Of a stretch of DNA of 64,000 bases, positions 1 to 12,591 are shown piece by piece. Below the pieces are notes generated by a model. The model saw only the letters and a program-made list of their open reading frames with translations. It had not been told where the DNA came from and made no database searches. The DNA is from Hymenolepis diminuta (taxonomy: Eukaryota; Platyhelminthes; Cestoda; Cyclophyllidea; Hymenolepididae). Each line of letters opens with the position of its first letter. Within the stretch, counting starts at the first letter, position 1. The translations under genes were made by a program, and so were the position numbers. The stretch is taken from NCBI GenBank assembly GCA_900708905.1, contig CAADRB010000042.1:1082430-1146429 (forward strand), read 5' to 3'.

Positions 1-1337
1 TGGCTATACCACTAAATCTCTTGAAATGGATAAATTTAGTTATAGAATTTCTGCTATCAGATAGAACGCGTCATTAAGAAAGTGCAAACAAATACAGAAC
101 TTCTATATTGAGAACTAATATCTGCAAATCCCATGCAGGGACCTTTATAACTAAAATAAACAGAATATACCCAAATTCTCAAATCATGAAGGCTTTATGA
201 ACAGTGAGGCGCCAATCGAAATCATTGCTATGCAGGAATCGTTGGTCTCCTAATATCAAAATCCACTTTCTTTCGCTCAGCAAATGCGTGTGCGGGTGTG
301 TGTAAGAAAAGTGCATTTATAACGCCGCCGATTATTGTGTGTTCAGAAAATCAGAAGTGTCTGGTTCACGCAACTGCAGAACACTTAAGGTAAAATAATG
401 TAATATATGTGCCTTCCTACAGCATCAGAGAGAAGTCTACAGACCGAAGTAAGAAGAAATTTCAAAATCTCTAAATGCCTAAAGATTGAAAGTTAAATCT
501 ATACAAAAATTCTCTCGAGAAACAAACTAGTAAATATTTGAACAAATCTCGTTGTAAATACAAAGACATGAATCAATCACTATAAAAAGACACGCTTTTC
601 CCAACTTGCTTCAGATAACTTCCTCCAACCACTTTGGAAAGCATTTTTACAACTCCCCTGCAGCATGGAGGACCTGTTGAGAAAATCCATTTCCGCCAAC
701 TCCGTTAATTGTCCGATCAGTGCGCTTGGCAATTCCACACAATGGAAGTATGCCGATGGACGTAGAATATGTGACCTCAGACTTCACTGACGGCACATTA
801 AGCGTTGTGTTACCAGTGCACATCCACTTCATTTTATACTTCCCTTACCTTATCTAAATCATCCAAGAATGACTCATCGATTTCACTTGACCTCGTAAGT
901 CTCGTTTACACACCCGTTTTCCCCTTTCCCTCATTCTAAGTGCACTTGTCAACTGTGTGCGACCAAGGTGGTTTGCCAAATTGGAGAGGGCATAGTGAGT
1001 TTTTATTCAGAGAGTAGTTTCATCAGGGAAATAAAATTAAGGAACGCCAGAAGCTACGATATTTAAAGATATCCAATGAATGGATACAGAAAAGTAGCTG
1101 TAACTTAGGTGCCACCGGTTTGACCAGAGAAATTTTGTTAAGCCATCCCCCTTCTAAGCTTTTATGGGTTTCACCAAAAGAAAATAAGATTTTAGGTGGG
1201 AATAAAGAAGACGTCCACCTTTAAGCTAGTGAACTGAAAAGCGGCATGGACAAAAATGTAAAGATCAAAACAAGAGGGTCTTATTGCTGAAATAAATCAT
1301 TGAGCAACTTGAGTAATGATTTTTACCAGGTACTTAC
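1..1337 (-). other. Downstream part of the lamin gene, exons unresolved
   Basis: The lamin rod is not finished at position 1338, so the end of coil 2, the tail and the stop codon must lie here or left of the window. I find no exon with the conserved rod-end motif (like YRKLLEGEE) on the minus strand. Two stretches could be exons. One ends at a good GT donor near 849 and reads EIDESFLDDLDK. The other, about 680-790, reads as an open Ser/Thr/Gly-rich frame. Neither joins convincingly to the upstream exon, so they are not included in the CDS. Confidence 0.4.
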
Positions 1338-4300
1338 AGCCTCTTCAAGCGTGCTGATTTTCTGTTTCTGTTCATCTACCAGTTGTTGCAGATTCCTATC
1401 AGGGGGTGTCTGACTTGCTGCCCTAGCAATTCCACTTGTCAGCCCCGTCTGTCGAAGCACACGTGTCTTAACTTCGTAGGCTGAGTGAATGTCTGCACGG
1501 GCAGCCTCCAAACGCTGCTCATACTCCAGTTGGATTTCACGCAGAACCTGCATAATTTCTGTCCGAAAGATGGCTACAGCCTCCTGAGTTGACTCACGCT
1601 GAACCAAAGCAGAAAGCTCTTTCATCTCCTGAAACATATATTAGTTGGTATTAACTGGGAGTTCTTTGACTATCAGAAGAGGGACATGGCAAAATTAATT
1701 CTTCATTTCTAATATGCTGGTAAATCACCACAAAACACTATCACTCTCACAAATTTGGGGATATGATTCTTTCATAACTTGCCCAGTTATCCATTAATAG
1801 AATGCTAAAACTACTCAGACTCTAGTAGGAAGAAGGTAGGAGACTTGCAGCTCAATCAACTGTACTTATAAACGATGGGATATGGTATAAATGACTACGT
1901 TGACAGCGCTGAGTTCTTCGCTGGTGGTCTTTCATATACAAGTCCGAGCTAAGCAGTCTAATTAATCGGTAGTCCAGTACATGAGGGATGAACTTACGCG
2001 TGCACTCTTAGAGGACCCGATCGAATGCACAGAAAATATTCGATCTGGCTTCCAAACAGACCCTAAGGCTCAGCACTTGGAATGTTAGATCATGTTTATA
2101 TTAATTAATAACGGGCAACTTGATGAATTCAGGCAATATATGGCTCTTTTGAAGCTTTGTACGTCATTCCCTTCTTCTATCTGGTCTTTTTCTGCTACCC
2201 CTTTTAACGGGAGAGTCATTTTTAAGTTTGGCTTCTTTTCTACAACAAAAATAATAAATCAGATATATGAACTAATACGAGGTCATCCTCAGTCCCATTC
2301 AGATCCAAACCGAGCACAATTTTCCTCTAAGAGATTAATAAAGGAAGGGCATGTTAAATTAATTCTAAAGAAAGTGTCTGAAAGAAATGAAAATGACCCG
2401 ACAAACTGTACATTTAATTTCACTAAGAAAACAATGATTAACCAATAAGTCCTTTTCCCAACACGGCAACTACTTTCTTTACCTAACTTCAGACATGTAT
2501 TCGTTAGTTAATTTATCAATTATACAAACTATATATTAACAGTTATTACCCCCGTACTATAGCATTCTTTGGATGTTAATTTCTTGTAACAACTGAGTGA
2601 AGTCCAGTAATTTATAATTAATTATAAGTTAATGAAAACAGAAAATGGAATCGCCAACTCTTGACAAGGAACAAATACAATTTTTCATCTTGGGAATGCA
2701 TTTGAATAATGGGAATAGTGCAAGAATGAGTAAAAGAGGGGAATCGAGAAGGAAACGAAACCCTAACCCTTCAAACGGTTAGGATTGAAGGATGACTTTC
2801 AAGGTATTTCCAGAATTACTCTTTACTCGCATTCACAATGACAGTACTTCATTTTTTCGTCCGCGAAGCCGCAGTGACGTCCTCATGTTCTTAAGCCGCG
2901 AAACCTCTTTTTGTCATGCCTAAAAGAGCTTATCGATTGCCCCCTTTCTATAACTGTCTCGTCTCAATTAAAAGTACATCCAACGCGCGTCCTTGCCCAA
3001 GTGAGTTTCATTCACATACATATGCCTGCCAGTTACTGGCTTCTACACTCCCCTCTCATCTCCTCTGTCCCTCATCTCTCTCTTACTTGCCTGAATCCTC
3101 ATTGTGGTTTGATCAATACATTTTGGCCTAGTCAGGTCTTAGTGTTCTGCTTTTAAACTGTGGTTAGCCTTTACAATTTACACCCAGCAAAAAGCTATTA
3201 GTACTTTCCTTCATTTGATATATGGCTTCAGGTTGTATATTTTCACGTACCGGTTATATTTTTCAACTTAAGTTATTAATTTCGGGAATATTTGTATTTC
3301 ATAATCTAACCTCATACTTGTCTACTTTAAATAAGTAAACAATAGCGTAAATGTAGTACATTATCATTAAAAACCACAAAAAATTTCAGAAACTGAAGTT
3401 GCTACGTTAAAAAATGTTAGACAGTGTTACTCTGCTATTTTAAACATTAGAAAAAAGCGCATTGAAATAGAAAAAATCATCTAAATTGTTCAACCTGGCA
3501 AGAGGGTTCGAACATTGCGGACATGAATTCATTCGTAAACTCAGATAATAAATAGTGAAATCTGAAATTAGGAAAATTAGGACAAAAACCGTTTCAAGAA
3601 CAGTTACAGAGAAAAATGGACTCTAATCATTTTAATTCTGTTTATTTTCATAGTGTAACTGTAAATTTAAAATATTTCTTCTGGGTAAAATGACTGTGAT
3701 GAGCTTTCGCCTTTCTTTCTCTTATAAACAAGAATCTTCCATTTCATATAAAGAATATTATCTAAATAACTAATGAATCTTTCTGCCGTGAGATACAACA
3801 AATTTAACGGACTTTTTAACAATTTGAAAAGTACAAATTCTAGTTTAAACGTTGAGGAAATCCCAAGAGGAATAGAACGCTTGTCTGCTAATAAGTCATT
3901 GGTATAAAATCTCATACGACTTGGGCGTAGGGATATGTGGAAATCAAATCAGTCACAAATGCACATTTCCATGGTGAGAAAGCTACTTAATCATGAATTT
4001 GCATCCCTTCTAGATCCTCTTGGCTGTATTTCTTATCAGAACGGTGGAAAAACACAAATGCAAAATTATTCTTGATTATTGACTTTTAGAATAAAAATAT
4101 GTCAGAGTTTTGCTTTTTTAATTCTCGATTATAGAATTTTGACGAAAACTTGTATGGTGGCCATTGCGGCATTTTAACACTTTTCGGTCTATTTTTCTAA
4201 TTTTATGCCTATCCATACTAACTTGCCTTATTCGTAGTAAATAATCTCCAACACATGCTTATTTAGACCACGCTTCCTATATTGTGGCATTGCGTATGCA

Positions 4301-7300
4301 ATGGATAGCTGACACTGGCTGCGCATTACTAAGTAAATTGATTAATAACTGGATGATGTGTAATGTTGAAAATCTTGTGAATAATAGTAATGACCAAGAA
4401 TATGAAACATCAATACACATGGATGTACATCGGCGCAAGGCTAAGCACGCAAATGAAGGAAAATTACAAGATTTCATGAAATGTCCCACATTGAAAGCAA
4501 GAGCTTGGTGACAAGATAATCGAAAGGCCAACTAGTAGAAATCAGATTTGAACATTTAAGATTTCTTGAGCAGAATTTCTAAAATTTTGTGAAAGGAATT
4601 CATCTGTTGAGCGTCGGTTTTTTCAATAACTACTTTTCTATGCTCGCATTTAATAATGAGGTATCCTCTCTTATTCATAATTTACTAACCAGATAGTCAA
4701 CCAATCTCATAACACACCTTGAATATAAATGGATATACCTTCTCAATAAGATAATAAAGCAAGGTATTCATTGGGTCATAAGTTTTCACTTTTTCCTTTT
4801 AGCTCTGGTCAAATGCAGCAATTACAATATCGGAATAGACAGCCTATTGATCAGGAGCCGCACTACGGCAGATTTATCATTTGCTGTTTAGCATGTGCAG
4901 TGAAGAAAACGTGTATTATAATCCCTCGAATTAATAAACTCAGAAGCTTGTTAATCTCGTAAATAACTGTTCACATTTTCTTCTCAAAGGCGGAAAGACC
5001 TTGAATATCGTTTAAACTCTGAGTTCGTTATAATAGTGCTGTGTTTTTAAGCAATAGGAAACGGGACCCAATTCTTAAAGAATCATTGTTATCAGAATGA
5101 AACAGCAGTTTGTGACAAACTCCAATTCTAACCTTGTTTTATTAAAAATGCAATTCCTTAGAAGTGAATAGATATTTGCAGATTTATTATTTAGGGTTTG
5201 GTAATTTTATTCTAATTCCATTGATGGAGTATAAGTCATCCCTAAAAACTTGAACGAGATTGACGCACGACCAATATGAATGTTAATCTCAATCCCTGGT
5301 TGATTAAAGCTAAGTTTAATCCATTTCCAGGGAAATTTTTGAGACAGCATATTCAACCGCTCTTAAAAAAACGCCCATATGTTTACCAAGTGATAAAAAA
5401 TATCCTCCTAACTCAAATTTAAGATATATATCAAGATAAACGTGGGCTAAAATAAACGAAAATTATCGCTAGCTTAAGATAATTATGATGATCAACCTCT
5501 CTTACAAATATCCAGAAAAATGCTGACCTATATCAAGTGAATCAGATAGTCATTAATGGTTATTATCTGAGTCCACCAAAATTCTTGAAAAATAAGAGTT
5601 TACAAGGTAGATATTCAATCAAATTTTGCAAAATTTCCTTATGACAGATTATGTCGCCTAACCTACAATAGTAAATCATCAATAAAGGCTTTGTGTGACA
5701 AGGTTTACTTGTTATATTATATAAACAAGATATTTGGGAAATTTACCGCATTTTGAACCCTCTTTCGATGTTCCATTTCTTCTCTGAGAATCCTTGCATC
5801 AGTTTCAGCTGCGTGATGAGCCACGGAAAGTCTCTCATTTTTCTAAAATTAAATTTCTTATGGTATATACTACTACTCAGTTAAAGAAGTAGAAAACATG
5901 ATAGCAGCAGTAATAACCATACCAAGCAAACTTCCTTAAGCTGATCTTGCAGGCGTTTAAATTCCAAAATCTCTTTAGCTCTTTCTTCTGCCATCTTAGT
6001 ACAACGTTGCTGAATTTCTGCGGCTTCACTCTCTGCAACATTCAACTGGTCAGTAAGGCATTTCAGACGCTCTTGGCCGCTAGCAATTTGATCGTCCTTT
6101 GAGCAAAGTCTATAAATAAGTGCATTACAACAATCTTCTAAGCTAAAATCATACTGTTATCTTGGCTATTAGAAGAAAAAGTCTCCTTAGGTTATACTAA
6201 CTAACGGTGTTGTAATCCTAGGGATGAGAGTAGCGCCACCACCCGATCTTCTAAACTTGGTCATTTTAGAGATATGCTTTCATTTGTAATTAGACGAATT
6301 TGAAATGAATTTAAATGTGAGATGAAGATCATATACTATAATCTTTACCCACTTGCTTTAAAAGCTAAGCTCCAACTGAACGCCATAAAAAATCATAAGG
6401 AATAAAGTTTCAAAATACATATAAATTAACTGTAACTGAAGGTACCTAGAAATCTTAGTTTCATTACTGGAACCCCCTATTTACATTTCTACTCCCCTTA
6501 GAGAGTATTAAATTGGAATTTTTGTAGATCCTGTCAAAATTTTAACTTTGATACGACCCTTTATTCAAATGGACCAAATAATTTTACACAATAACGATGA
6601 GTTTATTGTTCGGCCGATCGTCTAATGTGCTTTAATTGGCCAGTCCCATTATTCACTCCTTCTCATTGACGTTCATGTCATTAACTGAAAGAAATATACT
6701 CGCATTTTTACAATTCATGAACCGTATATCCGCGTATCATTCTCACTTTCTTCATAGATCTGGATCAATTTCATTACTGATCAATGAATAATTAAATGAA
6801 ACATACTATCACACTCAGAAAAAAACTGGTCAAAAGATTTCTAATGAAAGATTAATCGGTTTATTATTCTCTTTCCAAATAAGTAATGAAAATCTTCTCA
6901 CTGATGGACCTTTAAATTATTTATTAGACTCGGTGTTTCCCTGATCTAACAGAAAGAAATGAACTAAAATACTCCCATTTAATAGGAGTGCTTGTGTTAC
7001 CCTTAAGTTTAGCAAAGCCACTTTTAATTTAAACTATAATATATAAAGACTCAAACCAACTCACGTATCGCCACTTAATGAACATGATCAAATGACTATT
7101 TTCGGCGCATTATATCACGAATTTCTTTGTTTATATTTTACTCATGTTTAAATAGAATTTTAAGTGTTACATATTTGATTTTCCCGCTTGTTATTACTTC
7201 AAATTTGGTTACGTATAAGGAACCTTTCGCGCCCCTCCATTTTCCCTATCCATTATCCCTTATTATTATATATTTTCAATTTCATCGATTTTTGCCTTAA

Positions 7301-9375
7301 TTAGGCAGCGAAATCTTTTCGTCAATCGGTAAACCTTGAGTACAAACCTATATACATGCATCCCGTGCCCGTTCTTACCCAAACGAACGTGGTTGTTGCT
7401 AGAGAAATACTGTCAAAAGGAAAACATATCTATATAAATCATTAAAGTATTTTCTCTTGACAAAAGGAATATTTGAACATAGTTCGAATTGGACTATGAT
7501 AGCAAGAACTTGTTCCCCTTTTTCTCTGGCTGTGATTTCAACTTGTGGATTGTAAAAAATACCTTCAAGTTAAGTTAGCTTCTGCTCTCCTTCTTCCGAA
7601 GAGAGAAAGATCTATGCTCCTTTTTGAATCTTGGGCAAATTGTATCGAAAGTCCTTTTTACAAATACCTTTCTTCACATTTTATAGTACTAATTCATTTT
7701 AAGTCGAAGAAAAAGCGGCTAATCAACTTTACTCAAAAGGCCAAATGAGAATAAACAGAATAACTCACTCCTTTTGGATCTCTTTCAGCTCATTTTCAAC
7801 TTTTTTGGCTCGAACTTCATGTTGAGCGCAATTAGCTTCCGCGGCGGCTAAAGAGGACTTTAGTTGCTCTAAATCTGAATTGTAAACGTCACGAAGACGA
7901 TTGATATCAATGCTGTAATTAGCACGGAGACGTGTAGCTTCTTTTGTTAAAGTTCTGTTGTGTGCTTCCAGCAAACGAACCTAGGCAAAACAACATACTT
8001 CTAGTAATAAGTTCGTTTCTTTGTCTTTTAATCTATCTCTTATGGATGTAGTTTGGATTTTTTAAGTACAAGTTAAGCTCTTCTATTGGGATTTCTTCGG
8101 CATTATGTATGTTTGTTCTTCAAGGTCTCCATGTATATCCATATTATCTCGCAATGAGTTTAATGGCGGTCTCCAAGTTCTAATTAACATACGAGCGAAC
8201 TCTAAACATCTTGACAGCTAGTGTGGACAAAATTGTCATCGTTTCGGTGCATTACTAATTATCAAATTAATAATCAAGCACTTTTTTATCCTTCTACAAA
8301 TTCTGAACCAAATATAGCCTAGCTGTACTACAATAGCGGCTAGTACATGCGTTTAGTTTTTCAGTGCCTTAGTGGCATTTAAGTATGAGTTTTCTTAAAC
8401 ACTTTTCGCTTTTGCAATTTAAATACGCAAATCCAATAGAATTTTTTACTTTCTCAATGCTGCCACAAAATATTTAGGTGATCTTATTTCTCACCAACCA
8501 TTATCCTAATTCGCTTACTCACCCGAACCTGTTTTCTCTTTCCTCATTTATTTTTGAGTAGGACTAATTCCTGGTCTGTACGTTTTTATCACTTCTCTTG
8601 ATTTATTAAGTACCCACTTTCAGCTTTAGTCTGATACTCTTTCTGTTTGCTGGTACCAGGGTTGTTGCCTGTTCTGAAGCTCCCCAATAGTATTCAGCCA
8701 CCGTCTCTATCCTCTTTCTATTCTATGGTGATGGGGTTTCTAAAGCTAGAAAAAGCAATAGCTCAACAGCTTTTCATCGGTTCCTTCTCAGCTGGGGCTC
8801 CTTGTGCAGTAATCTAAAAGCAACTTCTTAATTCTAGTAAATATTGGCGTACAATCAAAATTACTATCTCTGGATTCCTCTGGAAGCGTCTTTATATTTA
8901 ACATCAAACGACGCAAATTATACTAACAACTTACGCGTTCAATGAAGCTTGATAGTCGATCATTTAACCTCTGGAGTTCACACTTCTCCCGCCTACATCC
9001 CTGAATAATATCTCCTACCTCACCACATGGTTGTATCGCCGTGGCATTGCCAACAAGCGTCGTGGTGGACGATTTAGCCTGTTGTTCCAAAATCTCTCTT
9101 TGCACATGTTTAGTTGTTTCTGCACCATCAACAGTAGAACAGCGTGTTATAACAATTGATTGGCTTGTTGTATAACAACTAGTCTCTTCTTCCTCCTCTT
9201 CATATTCCGCTAATGTGGGCGGCTCTTCTATCGTCATCGCCATCGCTGTTCCTACTGCCACTTTACTTCGAGATGAAGAAGGATCCATAGATGATACGTG
9301 GGCTCTATTTACCCCGTTAGATGACTGACGAAAGGAGGGCTTGGTGCTTTCTGAGGAGGAACCGTTCTTGTCCAT
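1338..9375 (-). CDS. Nuclear lamin (intermediate filament protein), 3' end outside window
   Basis: Lamins polymerise into the lamina under the inner nuclear membrane. Five coding exons fit in frame: 8935-9375, 7769-7980, 5932-6109, 5747-5842 and 1338-1628, about 406 codons. Residues 129-147 are a classic coil 1A start (REKCELQRLNDRL, then SFIER), continuing across the first intron as VRLLEAHNR. The following exons are Leu/Glu/Lys-rich heptads of coil 1B, then coil 2 with LEYEQRLEAARADIHSAYE. The start at 9375 (MDKNGSSSES) is chosen because a splice acceptor lies just upstream, at 9408-9409. A longer in-frame upstream ATG would fall inside that putative 5' UTR intron. The head is about 128 residues, Ser-rich with an EYEEEEEE acidic run, far longer than vertebrate lamin heads of about 30. 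A cytoplasmic intermediate filament cannot be strictly excluded without the tail. Invertebrate cytoplasmic IFs share the longer lamin-type coil 1B. Confidence 0.85.
1629..5746 (-). other. Large lamin intron
   Basis: This intron lies between the last coil 1B exon and the coil 2 exon and joins them in phase 0. It carries an unbroken 118-codon plus-strand frame at 2092-2448 with no recognisable domain, and a 75-codon one at 4284-4511. Both lack splice or family support. The rest is AT-rich with no RNA gene or transposon that I can recognise. Confidence 0.6.
6110..7768 (-). other. Lamin intron
   Basis: Intron between two coil 1B exons, entering and leaving in phase 2. No other gene, repeat or RNA seen in it. 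Confidence 0.7.
7981..8934 (-). other. First coding intron of the lamin gene
   Basis: Phase 0 intron that splits the coil 1A motif between ...FIER and VRLLEAH.... It has a GTAAGT donor at 8934 reading leftward and a CCTAG acceptor at 7981. Nothing else is seen in it. Confidence 0.75.
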
Positions 9376-9407
9376 GAAGAATATGCAAATGAAGTGAGCT
9401 ACCAGGG

Positions 9408-9521
9408 CTGAAATGTGCGCAGTAACCTTTTGCGCAATTTCACCTAGTAAGTGCACGGTGACTGAATGTGGGGAGGGGCATATCAACTACGATGAGCGGA
9501 CAGTTGTTAAGTTTCACATAC
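9408..9521 (-). other. Putative 5' UTR intron of lamin
   Basis: On the minus strand a strong donor (CGCAG then GTATGTGAAAC) occurs at 9522/9521. An acceptor (GCGCACATTTCAG) ends at 9408, 33 nt before the chosen ATG. This implies a non-coding first exon upstream of 9522. The acceptor could instead take a trans-spliced leader. Confidence 0.5.
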
Positions 9522-9522
9522 C

Positions 9523-11837
9523 TGCGCGGTCACACAGGTCAGAGTGTCTTAGGCTGAATGATTGAATTATGAGTGTTTCTGACAAATAGAGAGAAACAAA
9601 AGGGAACTGTGATTATTCATATTTCCTAAATTATAAATGCTAATCCTAAGTTATTGGAGTCAACTTCCAATAACAGGAAGAGGGGCTGCAGAATTCTAAA
9701 CTTCTGATTGTTTTACCGGTTTTGGGTTCAAGAAAGCGGAATTGATACAGACGGATTAAACATTTTGAAAAAAATCACAAGAAAACTAGAACAGCTAAAT
9801 AATATGAGGGGAACTATTTTTTTAAAGTGCTAAATTTCCATTCCGATAACTTCAAAATCTGGATAAAATAGGAACCTTATGCAATGAAGCTTATTTTCAG
9901 ATTTTTACATAAGGAGCCTAACAAGATACAACCTTAACGAGTTCGTTATTGAAGTGAAATCCTTTGCAAGATCACTTTTGGTACAGTAACATAAGTGATA
10001 AACTCAAAATTTTCACTTAAGTTAGGATTTGTTAGAAATCAGACGATACGGTGATCTATTTCATCACCATAAATATCTGTTAACATATCTTAAATGACAT
10101 TTTCGCACATTTCATCATATGGCTTATACATATATGATGAATCCACGTAAAAGGTTTCAGAACTTTAGAAGACTACAGATGATAAGGCTTATTGACAACT
10201 CTTTACTAGAAGAACTCACATACGGCTATTCCCAATTCGGCCAATATTAACTCATGAAGTTAATAGTAGAGCCTAGCTTAATATTCAGCAGATTTTTATA
10301 TTTTTCACTACGTCAGCCAATCCGATTCGGTGCTCGTTTAAAAAAAGGATAGGAAAAGGATCAAATGAGGTGGCAAGTAGAAAATTGTGTGCCTAGTAGC
10401 GCATCTTACAGTATGAAAATCGTACTGGCACAGTGTTTACATTTTCCGAGACATTTAAACATTAGGTTGTAGGTGACTAAAAATTGAGGTCACTAGATAT
10501 AAAGCCTCAAAGAGAAGGAAGAAAAGCAATGAATTTAGTAATGATAATACTTACATGACCATCAGAAAATACTTCCTCTCATTCTCAACTCCTTAATGGC
10601 CATGCGTTTACACTTATCTTCACAGCTGGATTCTCATTGTCATTTAACTATTTTTACTGTCTGCCGACTCTATAAATAAATAACCAGACTTAATCTCCCC
10701 CCTGGCTGGAATCTGTTGTTCACTCATCAACGTTTCTAACACATCTACTCGGCTCGCTCCTCTTCAACTCCTCCCAATCAACTCCTACAGTCAGGCCCTT
10801 CAGCCAGCTCCTTCTATATTCCATAGTGCAGATCTCTCTTTCTATCTATGTCTCCCTCCGACAAATCTCATCAGAATTTTCACAGTGGTTTTGATGAAGG
10901 GCCGATTTATGTATGGCGATAAGATCTGGCCGACTGATAGTATATAATAACATTAACTCAGAACGCAAATGTAGTCAGTCATTACCAATACTGAAAATTT
11001 TATCTGAAAATAGTTCCTTAATAAAGTGTTTGAAATGAATACGTATTAAACTCATTTACAATAAGTAAAACCAAGAACTACACTCGTCCCATCGGTGGCG
11101 AGATAAATTAGACAAATTCGTCTAATAACATATCTTTATAAAATCAGTCTCCATTCATACATACAGCTATTCCGATCGAAAGACATTCTGAGTCCAAACT
11201 TTAAAACGTGTCTGTAAATGATAATGTCATAATTATTACAATTATTGACTCAGAGACATTGTTTAAGTGGTAAGATTCCCGAACTTGTTCACCATGACGT
11301 GTTTGACGTTAATAAGAGGCTCTTCCTCAAAGTTCTTGCCATATCTCTTGTCATATGAAGTTTGGATGATGTTGACATTAGTAAGAACTAGGGTAATGCA
11401 GATTATGTTCAAATATAATTTAAACATGCAAATGCAATTTCTGCGCATTTATAATTAAAGTGGTTGATAAAGTCACTCATATAATCATGTTAACTCAGTG
11501 ATCATATACTATCGTTTTGTTAGAATGTGATAAAATTTATGTGAATAAAAATCCAAAAGATGTAAAAAGAAAAATTATCCTCATTGAGATAGAAAACTTG
11601 AGAGGTTATGAAGGCCATAAAATACCGGTTGATGATAAAAATTCATTAATATTATTATTAATATTAAGTACGTGATATGATGGCATTAATGATAATTATT
11701 TTTATAATGACAAACACTTGAATTGTCAAGTGATTTTATGCATTTAGTTTTATTGTTTATTATTATGGATTATTTGAAATAAAACTTAGACGAATCAGGA
11801 AGTTATTTGTATAACATGTTAGTGTAATTTTAATTGC
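9523..11837. other. Intergenic region between divergent lamin and cornichon genes
   Basis: About 2.3 kb between two genes transcribed away from each other, so it should hold both promoters. No open frame with gene features is visible. It contains an AT palindrome near 11645-11670 and a C-rich patch near 10690-10870, but no element I can name. Confidence 0.5.
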
Positions 11838-11839
11838 AG
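11838..11839 (+). promoter_or_regulatory. Candidate splice acceptor in cornichon 5' UTR
   Basis: AG at the end of TTTTAATTGCAG, 83 nt before the cornichon ATG. It could end a 5' UTR intron or accept a spliced leader. No donor was identified upstream. Confidence 0.3.
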
Positions 11840-11922
11840 TTCCGACTTCGGTTTTTATTGGTTAAAATTGTGTGTTTACACTTGGCGCGCTATTTGTCTG
11901 CGGGCGTCAGTTAATTTTGAAC

Positions 11923-12424
11923 ATGGGCTTCGGATTCGTTGCTATTGCTTATATTTCTGCCCTTCTGTTTACCATTGCTTTAATTTTCTTTGTAATTTAT
12001 CACGTGAGGAGATATTGTTTTGGGTATAAAATACTTTTAGATAATTGCCTTCGATGAACTCAAAACAGATTACAAAAATCCAGTGGATCAATGTCGGAAT
12101 CTTAATCCACTTGTCCTTCCCGAATATTGCTTACATGCATTCGTAACGCTTATGTTTTTTCTTACGTGGCAATTGGGAGCGCTTTTCATTAACATCCCTC
12201 TACTGGCTTATCATGTACATAGGTTTATGACGCGTTCTGTCCGATCAGGCTTCGGTCTCTATCATCCAACCTCAATTCTTAATAGCTATGAACTTAATCG
12301 TGCTATGAAGGAAGGGTGGGTGAAACTCGCCTTCTATATTCTCACTTTCTTCTATTATCTCTACGGGTAGGTCTTTTTTCACTTATCACTCTATTCTAGA
12401 ATGATCGCCACTCTCATTGCCTAA
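11923..12424 (+). CDS. CNIH: Cornichon family protein (ER cargo receptor)
   Basis: Cornichon proteins are small ER membrane receptors that load cargo into COPII vesicles. Three exons: 11923-12003, 12041-12366 and 12400-12424, giving 143 residues, the usual family length (human CNIH1 is 144). The N-terminus MGFGFVAIAY begins a first membrane segment. The invariant motif IIAFDELKTDYKNP starts exactly at exon 2, followed by LNPLVLPEY, two further hydrophobic segments, PLLAYH and EGWVKLAFYI...FFYYLYG. The last residues, MIATLIA, come from a 25-nt final exon. The introns are only 37 nt (12004-12040) and 33 nt (12367-12399). An in-frame upstream ATG exists, but the start at 11923 matches the family N-terminus. 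Confidence 0.95.
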
Positions 12425-12591
12425 GTTAACGGGTTCTATTGACGTTCTTTTCGGCATTCTCCATCGTTCATTTCTGTACACAACATAGTTTAAATATATT
12501 CTGACTGTTGAACTTGAATTGACTCTTATTCCGTCTTTGTTTTACTGTATTTTGAATGTATGCCAAATGTTTCTCTCTTTATTTTTAGAGT
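12425..12591 (+). promoter_or_regulatory. Short intergenic spacer with candidate trans-splice acceptor
   Basis: Only 167 bp separate the cornichon stop from the Prp19 ATG. No AATAAA is seen. A pyrimidine-rich tract (TTTCTCTCTTTATTTTTAG) ends at 12588, three bases before the Prp19 ATG. Flatworms add a spliced leader to many mRNAs and process some polycistronic transcripts this way. The layout fits that, but an ordinary 5' UTR intron is also possible. Confidence 0.5.

Noticed and set aside
647..832. Possible lamin tail exon
   Set aside because: The end of the lamin rod has not been seen before it, no acceptor links it to 1338, and the peptide does not resemble a lamin tail domain.
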